Below, one piece after another: positions 26,738 to 34,886 of a stretch of DNA of 64,000 nucleotides. Source of the stretch: Sorangium cellulosum (lineage in GTDB: Bacteria; Myxococcota_A; Polyangia; Polyangiales; Polyangiaceae); assembly GCF_004135735.1 (NCBI RefSeq), contig NZ_CP012670.1, forward strand, positions 1,364,001 to 1,428,000, read 5' to 3'. The position numbers and the translations under genes were made by a program. The first letter of the stretch is position 1. Every line of letters starts with the position of its first letter. The notes beneath the pieces were generated by a model. That model had not been told where the DNA came from. It saw nothing but the letters and a program-made list of their open reading frames with translations, and searched no databases.

Positions 26738-27313
26738 CTAGGCCCCCGCCTGCGGCGGGCTCGCGGCCCCCGCGGGAGCGCGCCGGAGCTGGCGCCCCCA
26801 GTACGACACGCCCGCGGCCGCGCCCGCGAGCGCGGCCGCGGCGAGCATCGCGGGCAGCGCCGCGGGGAGCGCGATCGCCGTCAAGACCGCCGCGAATTGC
26901 ACCGTCGTGGCGAGCTTGCCGGGGATGTTCGCGCTCGCCGCCGACAGGCGCCTGCCGCGGAAGCGGCGGCTGAGCGCGATCCAGAGCGCGAGCGGCAGCT
27001 CGAGGATCTCGCGGGCGAGCAGCGCCGGGATGCCCCAGAGCGGGAGCCTGCCGCTGTGAAGCAGCGTGGCGACCACCGTGAGCGCGAAGACCTTGTCCGC
27101 GATCGGATCCACGATCGCGCCGGTGCGGGTCACCTGACCGGAGCGGCGCGCCAGCCAGCCGTCCAGCACGTCGGTGAGGCCGGCGCAGCAGAGGACCGCG
27201 AGGGCGAGCGCCGGCCGCGTGGCGACGAACGGGAACAGCGCCGCGAGCGGGAGCCGCGCCAGGCTCATCAGGTTCGGCGGGAGCGCGAGATCGCGCGCAG
27301 ACAGGGTCGGCAT
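26738..27313 (-). CDS. CDP-alcohol phosphatidyltransferase (PgsA-like)
   Basis: A 191-aa integral membrane enzyme with the complete family signature D-x2-DG-x2-AR-x8-G-x3-D-x3-D in DVLDGWLARRSGQVTRTGAI followed by VDPIAD. It transfers a phosphatidyl group from CDP-diacylglycerol to an alcohol; PgsA (glycerol-3-phosphate) or cardiolipin-type activity is most likely, and the substrate cannot be read from sequence. It has several hydrophobic helices (RPALALAVLCCAGLTDV, WGIPALLAREILELPLALWI). ATG at 27313 is followed by the conserved PPNLMSLARLPLA start. It lies downstream of the universal stress protein gene on the same strand. Confidence 0.88.
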   Translation of the reverse strand: MPTLSARDLALPPNLMSLARLPLAALFPFVATRPALALAVLCCAGLTDVLDGWLARRSGQVTRTGAIVDPIADKVFALTVVATLLHSGRLPLWGIPALLAREILELPLALWIALSRRFRGRRLSAASANIPGKLATTVQFAAVLTAIALPAALPAMLAAAALAGAAAGVSYWGRQLRRAPAGAASPPQAGA

Positions 27314-27435
27314 GCGAGGGGATCCTGTGCGCCGCAGCGGCCGGTCGTCCTTGCCCACATCGGGCGCGGTCGAGCCCGCCCGCGCCCCGGCCGGCCAGCG
27401 CGCCGGCCCGCCCCACGAGGGGCGATCGATCCGGA

Positions 27436-27870
27436 TCAGCTCGCCGCGCGCACGGTGAGCACCGGGACGTCGCTCTTCCGGATCACCTGCTCGGCGACGC
27501 TCCCGAGGAAGAGGTGCGAGAGACCCCGGCGGCCGTGCGTGCCCATCACGATCATGGCCGCCTTCTCCTCGTCGGCGGCGGCCAGGATCTCGGTCGACGG
27601 ATCGCCGTCGCGCAGCAGCGCCCGGAGCCCTCCGGTCTGCGCCGAGAGCTGCTGGACCGCGCGCGACGCGGCGGCGCTCACCTCGGCATGGAACCCGGGC
27701 ATCAGCGCCGGCTCGAGCCCGGGGTACGTGTAGACCGGGAGCTGGTAGATGTGCAGCAGCACGACCTCGAGCCCCAGCCTTGCGCCGAGGTCCTTCGCGA
27801 GCTCGATGGCCTTCAGCGAGGCCTCCTCGAAGTCGACCGGGACCAGAATCACCTTCGCGCGTTCCTTCAT
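27436..27870 (-). CDS. Universal stress protein (UspA family)
   Basis: A 144-aa single-domain Usp protein. It starts KVILVPVDFEEASLKAIELA and keeps the ATP-binding motif G-x2-G-x9-G-S in GTHGRRGLSHLFLGSVAEQV, followed by the terminal strand VPVLTVRA. This group binds ATP and is tied to stress or dormancy responses. ATG at 27870 has AGGAGAG just upstream. The 290 bp before it, up to the DUF4398-like lipoprotein, hold no convincing gene. Confidence 0.92.
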   Translation of the reverse strand: MKERAKVILVPVDFEEASLKAIELAKDLGARLGLEVVLLHIYQLPVYTYPGLEPALMPGFHAEVSAAASRAVQQLSAQTGGLRALLRDGDPSTEILAAADEEKAAMIVMGTHGRRGLSHLFLGSVAEQVIRKSDVPVLTVRAAS

Positions 27871-28160
27871 GGCCTCTCCTCGATGCGCGGGACCGAGATC
27901 CCTTCGATCGTCCGCTGCCCCTCCGGGAGCGCTCGCCTCCCGCGGAGCGTGCCGCGCGCATCTTGGATCCGAACAAGGGGCATTCCCAGGGGAAACTGCG
28001 CCGTCGAGCCTGCGTCGACGCCCCGGGCGTTCCACCGCGAACGGCCGCTGCTCGGCGCCTCGTGCGCCTCGTGCCGACCCAGCGATGAGGACGGGCGCCG
28101 ACGAGCAGGGGACGGCGCGCGGGCGCGGCGAAGGGGCGCGGGCGCGGCGACGGGGCGCGG

Positions 28161-28598
28161 TCACCTGGCGGTCGGGTCGGCGGGCGCGCGCTCGAGGTCC
28201 TCGTCGCCTGGAGGGGCGGGCGCCGCGGTCCCCCGCGCGCTGCCCGCGGCGCGCGCCCGGAGCTGCTCCACCGCCTGCCTCCCGCGCGCGAGCGCTCCCA
28301 GGTTCATGCGCACGAGCGACGAGAGCAGCGAGCACTGCGCCCTGCGCCGCGCGACGTAGGCCGCGTCGCGCGCCGACCGCGACCGAGGGTGCTCGCGCGC
28401 CTCGCGCTCGGCGACCGCGAGCGCCTGCTCGGCCCGCCTCAGCTCGGCGACCGCGAGCGGCGAGAGGGGGCTCTCCTGCGCCTGCACGACCGCGGCGCGC
28501 GCCGCGAGGAGCTCGGGCGTCGGGCCGGATCGGGCCGACGCGCACCCCGCGAGCGCCGCGAGCGAGAGGGCCACCACGGACGGGATCCCCGCGCGCAC
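28161..28598 (-). CDS. DUF4398-like lipoprotein 1
   Basis: A 145-aa lipoprotein. GTG start at 28598 gives signal MRAGIPSVVALSLAALAGC (lipobox LAGC). The mature part is helical (LLAARAAVVQAQESPLSPLAVAELRRAEQALAVAEREAREHP), matching DUF4398, which often precedes OmpA domains. It lies 7 nt after the paralogous lipoprotein gene, so they form an operon. Confidence 0.75.
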   Translation of the reverse strand: MRAGIPSVVALSLAALAGCASARSGPTPELLAARAAVVQAQESPLSPLAVAELRRAEQALAVAEREAREHPRSRSARDAAYVARRRAQCSLLSSLVRMNLGALARGRQAVEQLRARAAGSARGTAAPAPPGDEDLERAPADPTAR

Positions 28599-28605
28599 GG
28601 CCGCC

Positions 28606-28968
28606 CTACTCCCGCTGCCCGGCGAGCGCGCTCGCCTGATCCAGCGTGCGGCGCGCGGCGTCGCGCAGCCCCGCCTCCCTCACGATGAGCGTCGAGAGCT
28701 CCGCGTCGACCTCGGCCCGGCGCAGGAGCCAGCGCGCTCCTTCCCGATCGCCCAGCGCCAGCCGCCGCCTCGCCTGGGCGAGCTCGCTCCTCGCCAGCGC
28801 GAGGTGCATGGCCGCGCGCCGGTCCGCGCCCGCGCCCTCCCGCTCGGCCCCGCGGATCGCCTCCTGCGCGCGGGGGAGCTCGGGCGGCGGCGGCGGCCGG
28901 CGGATCGCGGCACACCCGGTGATCCCCAGCGAGACGGTGACGATGACGAGCGCGACCCTGGCGAGCAT
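28606..28968 (-). CDS. DUF4398-like lipoprotein 2
   Basis: A 120-aa lipoprotein with signal MLARVALVIVTVSLGITGC (lipobox ITGC) and a helical mature part (AAMHLALARSELAQARRRLALGDREGARWLLRRAEVDAELS). It has the same architecture as the next gene and probably arose by duplication. The pattern hLAxxELxxARxALAxGDxxxAxxLxxxAexdA is that of DUF4398. Start ATG 28968; divergent from the toxin-antitoxin pair. Confidence 0.75.
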   Translation of the reverse strand: MLARVALVIVTVSLGITGCAAIRRPPPPPELPRAQEAIRGAEREGAGADRRAAMHLALARSELAQARRRLALGDREGARWLLRRAEVDAELSTLIVREAGLRDAARRTLDQASALAGQRE

Positions 28969-29174
28969 TTGCGTGGATTCCCGATCTCGCGGCGCGCCGG
29001 TGGAACCGTTGCTCCCGGCGGCGCGCCTGGGATCGCGCCGTGCATCGGGCAGGCCAGCGTGACCGGGCGCGATCGCGCGCCCGAGCCTGCTCGGCGCGCG
29101 CCGCCACGGCGGGTCATCGCTTCCCGCCCCCGCCGCATGTGTCCGCGGCCCCGGGAGCTAGGAGCTACCGTGCC

Positions 29175-29438
29175 GTGATCGGCGGTGATACCCTGCCAAC
29201 CACGAGCGCGCTGCGAGCCAAGGTACAGGGCGGCCGGCTGGTCCTCGACGAGCCGACGAGCTTCGCCGAAGGGACCGTGCTCGAGCTCGTGGTGGCCGAC
29301 GACGACCCCCTGGACGAAGCGGAGCGGGCTCGCCTCGACGAGGCGCTGGAGACGTCGCTGGCGAGCGCGCGCGAAGGGACGATCGACGCGGACGATCTCC
29401 TGGCGGAGATCGCGCACCTCGAGCCGGCTCGCGGATGA
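29175..29438 (+). CDS. Antitoxin of a ParE-type pair
   Basis: An 87-aa protein beginning at GTG 29175. The N-terminal strand pattern ALRAKVQGGRLVLDEPTSFAEGTVLELVV resembles the swapped-hairpin/AbrB-like or DUF2281-type antitoxin start. The acidic C-terminal helices (DEAERARLDEALETSLASA, DADDLLAEI) would wrap the toxin. Its stop overlaps the toxin ATG (ATGA at 29435-29438), the typical antitoxin-first order. Upstream in-frame extension to 29040 is arginine-rich and not plausible. Confidence 0.7.
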   Translation: MIGGDTLPTTSALRAKVQGGRLVLDEPTSFAEGTVLELVVADDDPLDEAERARLDEALETSLASAREGTIDADDLLAEIAHLEPARG

Positions 29439-29752
29439 AGCGAGCCCGCCTCCGGCTCACCAGGGAGGCGGCCCGCCAGGCAAGGGAGGCGGCCGCATGG
29501 TGGATCGAGAACCGCCCTGCCGCCCCCTCCCTGTTCCGCGAGGAGCTCGCCGCCCTTCTCAGCTTGCTCAGGACAGCGCCGGAGGCAGGGGCCCCGCACG
29601 CACACCGGCGGATTCAAGGCGTACGCCGCGTCCCGCTCCCCACGTCGCGCTACCTGGTCTACTACGTCCACGATCCCGGGGCAGAAGAGGTCCTCGTGCT
29701 GGCCGTCTGGAGCGCCCTCCGCGGGCGGCCTCCACAGCGCTCGATGGCGTGA
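29435..29752 (+). CDS. ParE/RelE-superfamily toxin
   Basis: A 105-aa toxin-like protein. It reads KRARLRLTREAARQAREAAAWWIENRP, then a Phe-rich helix FREELAALLSLLRTAP, GAPH, and the strand triplet RRVPLPTSRYLVYYVHDPGAEEVLVLAVWSALRG. This is the classic ParE fold with the terminal RxRxPQR-type tail (GRPPQRS). ParE toxins inhibit gyrase. Four-base overlap with the antitoxin gene. Confidence 0.85.
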   Translation: MKRARLRLTREAARQAREAAAWWIENRPAAPSLFREELAALLSLLRTAPEAGAPHAHRRIQGVRRVPLPTSRYLVYYVHDPGAEEVLVLAVWSALRGRPPQRSMA

Positions 29753-30038
29753 GCAGCTCCCTTCGCGCTGACGTCTGCACGGCGGCACGCGGCGCGCTCC
29801 GAGCGGCGCGTGCTCCCGCCAGCGCCACCGCGGTCGGTTGCAGCACCGGAGCCCGAGCACCGAAGCCCACGACCCGGCTCTTCCGCCAGCTTCGTGGAAT
29901 CAACCCGCGGCGTCCGTCGTCCAAGGAGCGCCGGCTTCTTTCTCCGCGCTCGACGCTTCCGCTACCCTGGCAATCGCCGTGCCGCTCGTCGACCCGAACC
30001 TCCGCACCACCATCGTCCACGCCTTCGCCGTCACGGTG

Positions 30039-31766
30039 ATGGACGAGTCGGGCCGGGTACGGGATTCGGCGCGCACCACGGACGACCCGGCGAGCACCAG
30101 CAACCGCGGCCCCTCCATCCTGCCCGAGCCCGGCCACATCGTCGGCGGCCTCTACCGCCTGGGACGGCTCCTCGGCCAGGGCATGTTCGGCAAGGTGTAC
30201 GTCGCCCAGCGCATCGACGTCCCCGAGCACCAGGTCGCGCTCAAGCTGATGCCCCGCTCGCTGTACGCGACGCGAAACGTCGAGCGCGAGCTGGTCATGC
30301 TCGCCACCGTCGGCCACCCGCACGTCGTCCAGCTCAAGGACCACGGCATGACCGCCGACTACGTGTGGCTCACCATGCCCGTCTACGAGGGCGAGACCCT
30401 CGCCCAGCGCATCGCGCGCAGCCCCCTCGGCATGCGGGAGGCGTACGACATCTTCCTCCCCGTCGCGCGCGGCCTCGAGGCGCTCCACGCCGCCGGGCTC
30501 CGGCACCAGGACGTCAAGCCCGACAACATCTTCCTCGCCAGGTTCGCCGGGCGCGTCCACCCCATCCTGCTCGATCTCGGCGTGGCCGCGGAGCGCGAGG
30601 CCACCTTCTGCGCGGGCACGGCGCTCTACGCCTCGCCCGAGCAGCTCCGGGCGCTCAACGGCTTCCCCGGCGCCGTGCCGCTCTCCGAGAAGATGGACAC
30701 GTACGGGCTCGCCGCGACGCTCCTCTACGCGCTCGTGAACCCGAGGGACTTCCCGGGCGAGGCCGCGCAGACCCGCACCGAGCTCGCCGAGGCGCACGAG
30801 ATCCGCGCCGACAGGCCGCTCGCCGACAACGCGCTGCCCGCCCTCACGGGGCGGCCGCGCGAGATGTTCCAGGAGGCGCTCCGGCGGTGGCTCGCGCTCG
30901 ACGCGGTCGATCGCCCCTCCATGACCCGGCTCGCCGAGGAGCTCGACGTGCTGCTCGAGCCGGAGCGCGAGGCCGAGCGCGAGGCGGAGCGGCTGCGGAT
31001 CAAGCAGAAGACCTCGTACCTGCGCGTGCGCATCGCGGCCGGCGCGATGACGCTCGTCGCCTGCGCGGTCGTGCTGCTCGGCTTCTCGAAGCGCGAGACC
31101 CTGCGGCTCGCCAGCGAGCTCGAGCTCGCGCGCCAGAAGGGGGCGGAGTCGTTCGACAAACTCGACACCTGCGTCGCGTCCCACCAGATCGCCCAGTCCG
31201 AGGCGAGCGCGTGCCGCCGCGGGCGCGAGCAGGACCGCGCGGACTTCAACGAGACGCTCGCCGTCCTCCAGAAGAACGGCTCGATGACCGAGGCGGAGCA
31301 CGCGCGCCAGATCCAGTCGCTGCACGCGACCCACGCGGCGCGCCTCAGGACGTGCGAGGAGAACGCCGCGGCCGTGGAGAAGGCGGCCATGGCCGACCGC
31401 GAGCGGCTCGCCCAGGTCGAGAAGGCGCGGGCCGCGCTCGTCGTCGAGCGCGACGAGGCGAGGGCGCTCGCCGAGCAGCGCGCCGCCGAGCTCGCCGTGG
31501 CCGCGGAGCTGCGCGCCGCCTGCGACGCGGAGCGCGCGAGCTGCGTCGCGGAGCGCGACCGCCTGAGGGCCGAGCCGGCTGAGCCCGCTGGCGATCGGGC
31601 CTTGCCGGCCTCCCCGGCAGAGCCCGCCGCGAGCGGCGCGCTGCCCGAGCTGCCGCCGCCCGCGGGGAGCGCGACCGCCGCGCCCGACCAGGGGCGCCCC
31701 GCGGCCCCGGCGGCCAGCGCGACCCCGGCGGCCAGCGCGACCCCGGCGGCCAGCGCGGCGCCGTAG
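30039..31766 (+). CDS. Membrane Ser/Thr protein kinase with altered catalytic motifs
   Basis: A 575-aa protein from ATG 30039. The kinase domain (about 35-305) has Gly loop GQGMFGKV (46-53) and VALK lysine (69). The catalytic loop reads HQDVKPDN instead of HRDxKxxN (156-163) and the metal motif DLG instead of DFG. The catalytic Asp and Lys remain, so activity is possible. A transmembrane helix follows (about 330-350), then a coiled coil with three or four Cys and an Ala/Pro tail of repeated AASATP units. Upstream in-frame starts (GTG 29979, TTG 29838) exist and the true start is uncertain; the 286 bp before 30039 hold no other gene. Confidence 0.8.
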   Translation: MDESGRVRDSARTTDDPASTSNRGPSILPEPGHIVGGLYRLGRLLGQGMFGKVYVAQRIDVPEHQVALKLMPRSLYATRNVERELVMLATVGHPHVVQLKDHGMTADYVWLTMPVYEGETLAQRIARSPLGMREAYDIFLPVARGLEALHAAGLRHQDVKPDNIFLARFAGRVHPILLDLGVAAEREATFCAGTALYASPEQLRALNGFPGAVPLSEKMDTYGLAATLLYALVNPRDFPGEAAQTRTELAEAHEIRADRPLADNALPALTGRPREMFQEALRRWLALDAVDRPSMTRLAEELDVLLEPEREAEREAERLRIKQKTSYLRVRIAAGAMTLVACAVVLLGFSKRETLRLASELELARQKGAESFDKLDTCVASHQIAQSEASACRRGREQDRADFNETLAVLQKNGSMTEAEHARQIQSLHATHAARLRTCEENAAAVEKAAMADRERLAQVEKARAALVVERDEARALAEQRAAELAVAAELRAACDAERASCVAERDRLRAEPAEPAGDRALPASPAEPAASGALPELPPPAGSATAAPDQGRPAAPAASATPAASATPAASAAP

Positions 31767-31984
31767 CGCCCGCGGCCGCCGCCGGCCGCGACCGTGGCGC
31801 CCACGGCCACACCGCCGGCCTTCGCCGTGGCGCCCGCGGCCGCCGCCGCGCCCACGGCGACCGCGGCGCTCACCCGGCCGGCGACCGCGGCGCTCACCCG
31901 GCCGGCGAACGCTGCCGCCCGGGCCGCCTCTGCTTGTGGCGATCGCCCGGGGAGGCTATCCGTAGGCGAGGGAAGGCGAGGGCC

Positions 31985-32980
31985 ATGGGTGATATCTCTC
32001 GACGTGAAGTGCTGCGTCGGCTCGGCGCGGCAGGCCTCGTCCTCGGGGGCGCGGCCGGGGTCGCGGCGGCCCGGTGGGATCGCGGGGGCACCGCCAGCGT
32101 CGGCGCCGAGCGCCCGCAGACGCGCGATTACCGGATCCGCGAGGCGCCGCCCGAGCTGCCCCAGCTCGTCGTCGCCCGCGCCGCCGGGGCCGGCGCGCTG
32201 GTCGAGGGCGCCGCGGACCCCGCCGCCCTGGTCCGCAAGGCGGTGGAGGCGCTCGGCGGGATGCGCCGCTTCATCTCGCGCGGCGACGTCGTGGTCGTGA
32301 AGCCGAACATCGGCTGGGATCGCACGCCCATCCACGCCGCCAACACCAACCCCAAGGTCGTCGCCGAGGTGGTGCGCCTCGCCTACGACGCCGGCGCCAA
32401 GACCGTCGTCGTGACCGACGCCTCGTGCAACGAGCCGAACCGCTGCTTCCAGCGCTCCGGCATCTGGAAGGCCGCGTACGACGTCGGCGCCGAGGTCGTC
32501 CTCCCCGCGGAGCACCGCTTCCGCGGCATGCGCCTGAAGGGCGAGGTGCTCGACGACTGGCCCGTCTACACGCCGCTCGTCAACGCGGACAAGGTCATCA
32601 ACGTGCCCATCGCGAAGCACCACAACCTGTCCAAGTACACCGCGGCCATGAAGAACTGGTACGGGGCGCTGGGCGGGCGCCGCAACCGGCTCCACCAGAA
32701 CATCGACGTCTCGATCGCCGACCTCGCGACGTTCATCCAGCCCACGCTCACGATCGTCGACGCCATCCGCGTGCTCATGCGCAACGGGCCGCAGGGCGGG
32801 AACGTCGCGGACGCGAAGGACATGCACACGGTGATCGCGACGACCGATCAGGTCGCCGCCGACGCGTACGGGTGCCAGCTCCTCGGCCGCAAGCCCGAGG
32901 AGATCCCGTACCTCAGGATGGGCGACGAGCGCGGCCTGGGCACGATGCGCTGGCAGAACCTGCGGCTGGCCGAGGTGTAG
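31985..32980 (+). CDS. Tat-exported DUF362 protein
   Basis: A 331-aa protein with twin-arginine signal SRREVLRRLGAAGLVLGGAAG at residues 5-25 and the DUF362 domain. DUF362 blocks: GDVVVVKPNIGWDRTPIHAANTNPKVVAEVVRLAYDAGAKTVVVTDAS, a Cys in DASCNEPN, and DKVINVPIAKHHNLSKYTAAMKN with WYGALGG. DUF362 proteins are frequently associated with ferredoxin-type 4Fe-4S proteins. That is seen here: the next gene begins 4 nt after the stop. ATG at 31985 has GAAGGCGAGGG upstream; the upstream start at 31934 is rejected because it would bury the Tat signal. Confidence 0.88.
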   Translation: MGDISRREVLRRLGAAGLVLGGAAGVAAARWDRGGTASVGAERPQTRDYRIREAPPELPQLVVARAAGAGALVEGAADPAALVRKAVEALGGMRRFISRGDVVVVKPNIGWDRTPIHAANTNPKVVAEVVRLAYDAGAKTVVVTDASCNEPNRCFQRSGIWKAAYDVGAEVVLPAEHRFRGMRLKGEVLDDWPVYTPLVNADKVINVPIAKHHNLSKYTAAMKNWYGALGGRRNRLHQNIDVSIADLATFIQPTLTIVDAIRVLMRNGPQGGNVADAKDMHTVIATTDQVAADAYGCQLLGRKPEEIPYLRMGDERGLGTMRWQNLRLAEV

Positions 32981-32984
32981 CGGT

Positions 32985-34832
32985 ATGGCCCATCCCGATC
33001 CGACGCCGGCCGCGCCGGCGCACCGCCCCGCGGCCGCGGGGTCTCCGGGGGCCGCGCGGGGGTCGCGCGGCGCCGCGCTGCTCCGCCGGGTCTTCGCGAT
33101 CGTCCGGCCCGCGCCGAAGCGGCGGCCCGGCTCCGGGCTGCCGGCGCGCAGGACGATCCGGGTGCTCGTGTGGGCGCGCCGCTTCGCGCAGGCCGGCTTC
33201 CTGGGGCTGTTCCTCTACTTCCTGTTCCAGACCGGCTTCCGCGGCTCGTTCACCTCGGCCGAGGAGCGCGTCCGCCTCCCGCTCCCCGTCGAGGCCTTCC
33301 TCCTCGCCGATCCGTTCGTCGGGGCGATGACCCTGCTCTCGACGCACACGGTCTACCGCGGCCTGCTCTGGTCGCTCGGGATCCTCGCGCTCACGCTGGT
33401 CTTCGGGCGCGTGTTCTGCGGCTGGATCTGCCCCTTCGGCACCCTCCACCACTTCTTCGGGTGGATCTTCCCCTCGCGCTACGGCAAGGGCGGCAAGCGC
33501 GTCGAGGCGAACAGGACGTACGCGCGGCAGCGGGTGAAGTACTACCTGATGTACGGCTTCCTCGCGGCGAGCGTGGCCGGCAGCGTGATCGGCGGGCTGT
33601 TCGACCCGATCTGCGTGGCGGTCCGGGCGATCGGCCTCGCCGTCATCCCGGCCGCGCAGTACGTCGCCGGCGTGGTGACCGGCGCCGCGACCTCGACCGG
33701 GAGCCGGCCGGTGCAGTTCGCCGCGGATCACGCGCAGGACTTCCTCGCCACGAGCGTCTGGCAGACCAGGCAGTTCTATTTTCACCAGACCTGGTTCATC
33801 GGGATCCTGCTCGTCGCGATCCTGTTCATGAACCGGTTCATCCCGCGCTTCTGGTGCCGCGTGCTCTGCCCGCTCGGCGCCTTCCTCGGCGTGTTCGCGC
33901 GCTTCGCGCTCTTCGGGATGCAGAAGGATCACGCGAAGTGCACCGACTGCAACCTGTGCCTCGTGCACTGCCAGGGCGCCGACTCGCCCCAGGGCGGGGT
34001 GAAGTGGCGGCAGGACGAGTGCCACATGTGCCTCAACTGCGAGAACGCCTGCCCCGAGGACGTCATCAAGTTCCGCTTCCTCCCGAGCCGGACGAGCGCG
34101 ATCGTGAAGCCCGACACGGGCCGCCGCACCGCCCTCGCGACCGCCGCGGCCGGCGCGGTGATCGTCCCGACGGCGCGCATCGCGGACGTGCTCGACGCGA
34201 ACTACGACCACCGCGTCATCCGGCCGCCGGGCTCGGTGGAGGAGCGCGAGTTCCTGGAGCGCTGCATCCGGTGCGCCGAGTGCATGAAGGTCTGCCCGAA
34301 CAACGCGATCCACCCCGCGTTCTTCGAGGCGGGCATCGAGGGCCTCTGGACGCCGATCGTCATCCCGCGCATCGGCTACTGCGAGCACTCGTGCGTCCTC
34401 TGCGGCGACGTGTGCCCGACCGGCGCGATCCAGAAGATCACCGAGGAGCAGAAGATGGGCGTCGGCCAGAAGCCCATCTCGATCGGCACCGCGTTCTACG
34501 ACCAGGGGCGCTGCCTGCCGTGGTCGATGAGCGTGCCGTGCATCGTCTGCGAGGAGTTCTGCCCGACGTCGCCCAAGGCGATCTGGGTCGAGGAGGTCGA
34601 TATCCCGAAGCGTGAGCCCGTGGCCGCCGAGCACGGCAAGGAGCCGCCGATGAAGATGGTGCACGTGCAGCGCCCGCACGTGGACCCGTCGCTCTGCATC
34701 GGCTGCGGCGCGTGTGAGAAGGTCTGCCCGGTGCAGGACAAACCCGCGGTCTACGTGACGAGCGTGGGAGAGACCCGCTCGAAGACGAACGTCATCCTTC
34801 TCGAGGACACGGATTATAACAAGCCCTCGTGA
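32985..34832 (+). CDS. NapH-like membrane polyferredoxin
   Basis: A 615-aa protein. The N-terminal half has four or more membrane helices and the two NapH-type CxxxCP motifs (CGWICPFGTLHH; CRVLCPLGAFLG). The C-terminal half carries several Cys clusters for 4Fe-4S centres (CTDCNLCLVHC, CHMCLNCENACP, CIRCAECMKVCP, CVLCGDVCP, CIVCEEFCP, CIGCGACEKVCP). This resembles a fusion of NapH and NapG-type modules and suggests electron transfer from the quinone pool across the membrane. Its acceptor is unknown; the coupled Tat-exported DUF362 protein is the obvious partner. ATG at 32985. Confidence 0.88.
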   Translation: MAHPDPTPAAPAHRPAAAGSPGAARGSRGAALLRRVFAIVRPAPKRRPGSGLPARRTIRVLVWARRFAQAGFLGLFLYFLFQTGFRGSFTSAEERVRLPLPVEAFLLADPFVGAMTLLSTHTVYRGLLWSLGILALTLVFGRVFCGWICPFGTLHHFFGWIFPSRYGKGGKRVEANRTYARQRVKYYLMYGFLAASVAGSVIGGLFDPICVAVRAIGLAVIPAAQYVAGVVTGAATSTGSRPVQFAADHAQDFLATSVWQTRQFYFHQTWFIGILLVAILFMNRFIPRFWCRVLCPLGAFLGVFARFALFGMQKDHAKCTDCNLCLVHCQGADSPQGGVKWRQDECHMCLNCENACPEDVIKFRFLPSRTSAIVKPDTGRRTALATAAAGAVIVPTARIADVLDANYDHRVIRPPGSVEEREFLERCIRCAECMKVCPNNAIHPAFFEAGIEGLWTPIVIPRIGYCEHSCVLCGDVCPTGAIQKITEEQKMGVGQKPISIGTAFYDQGRCLPWSMSVPCIVCEEFCPTSPKAIWVEEVDIPKREPVAAEHGKEPPMKMVHVQRPHVDPSLCIGCGACEKVCPVQDKPAVYVTSVGETRSKTNVILLEDTDYNKPS

Positions 34833-34886
34833 GCCGGGCGCGGGGAGGACCCCGCGCGGCGGGCGTCACGACAGGAGGCTGCTCGG

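Noticed and set aside
29040..29174. N-terminal extension of the antitoxin to 29040
   Set aside because: Arginine- and alanine-rich sequence in the divergent promoter region; the GTG 29175 start gives the usual antitoxin size.
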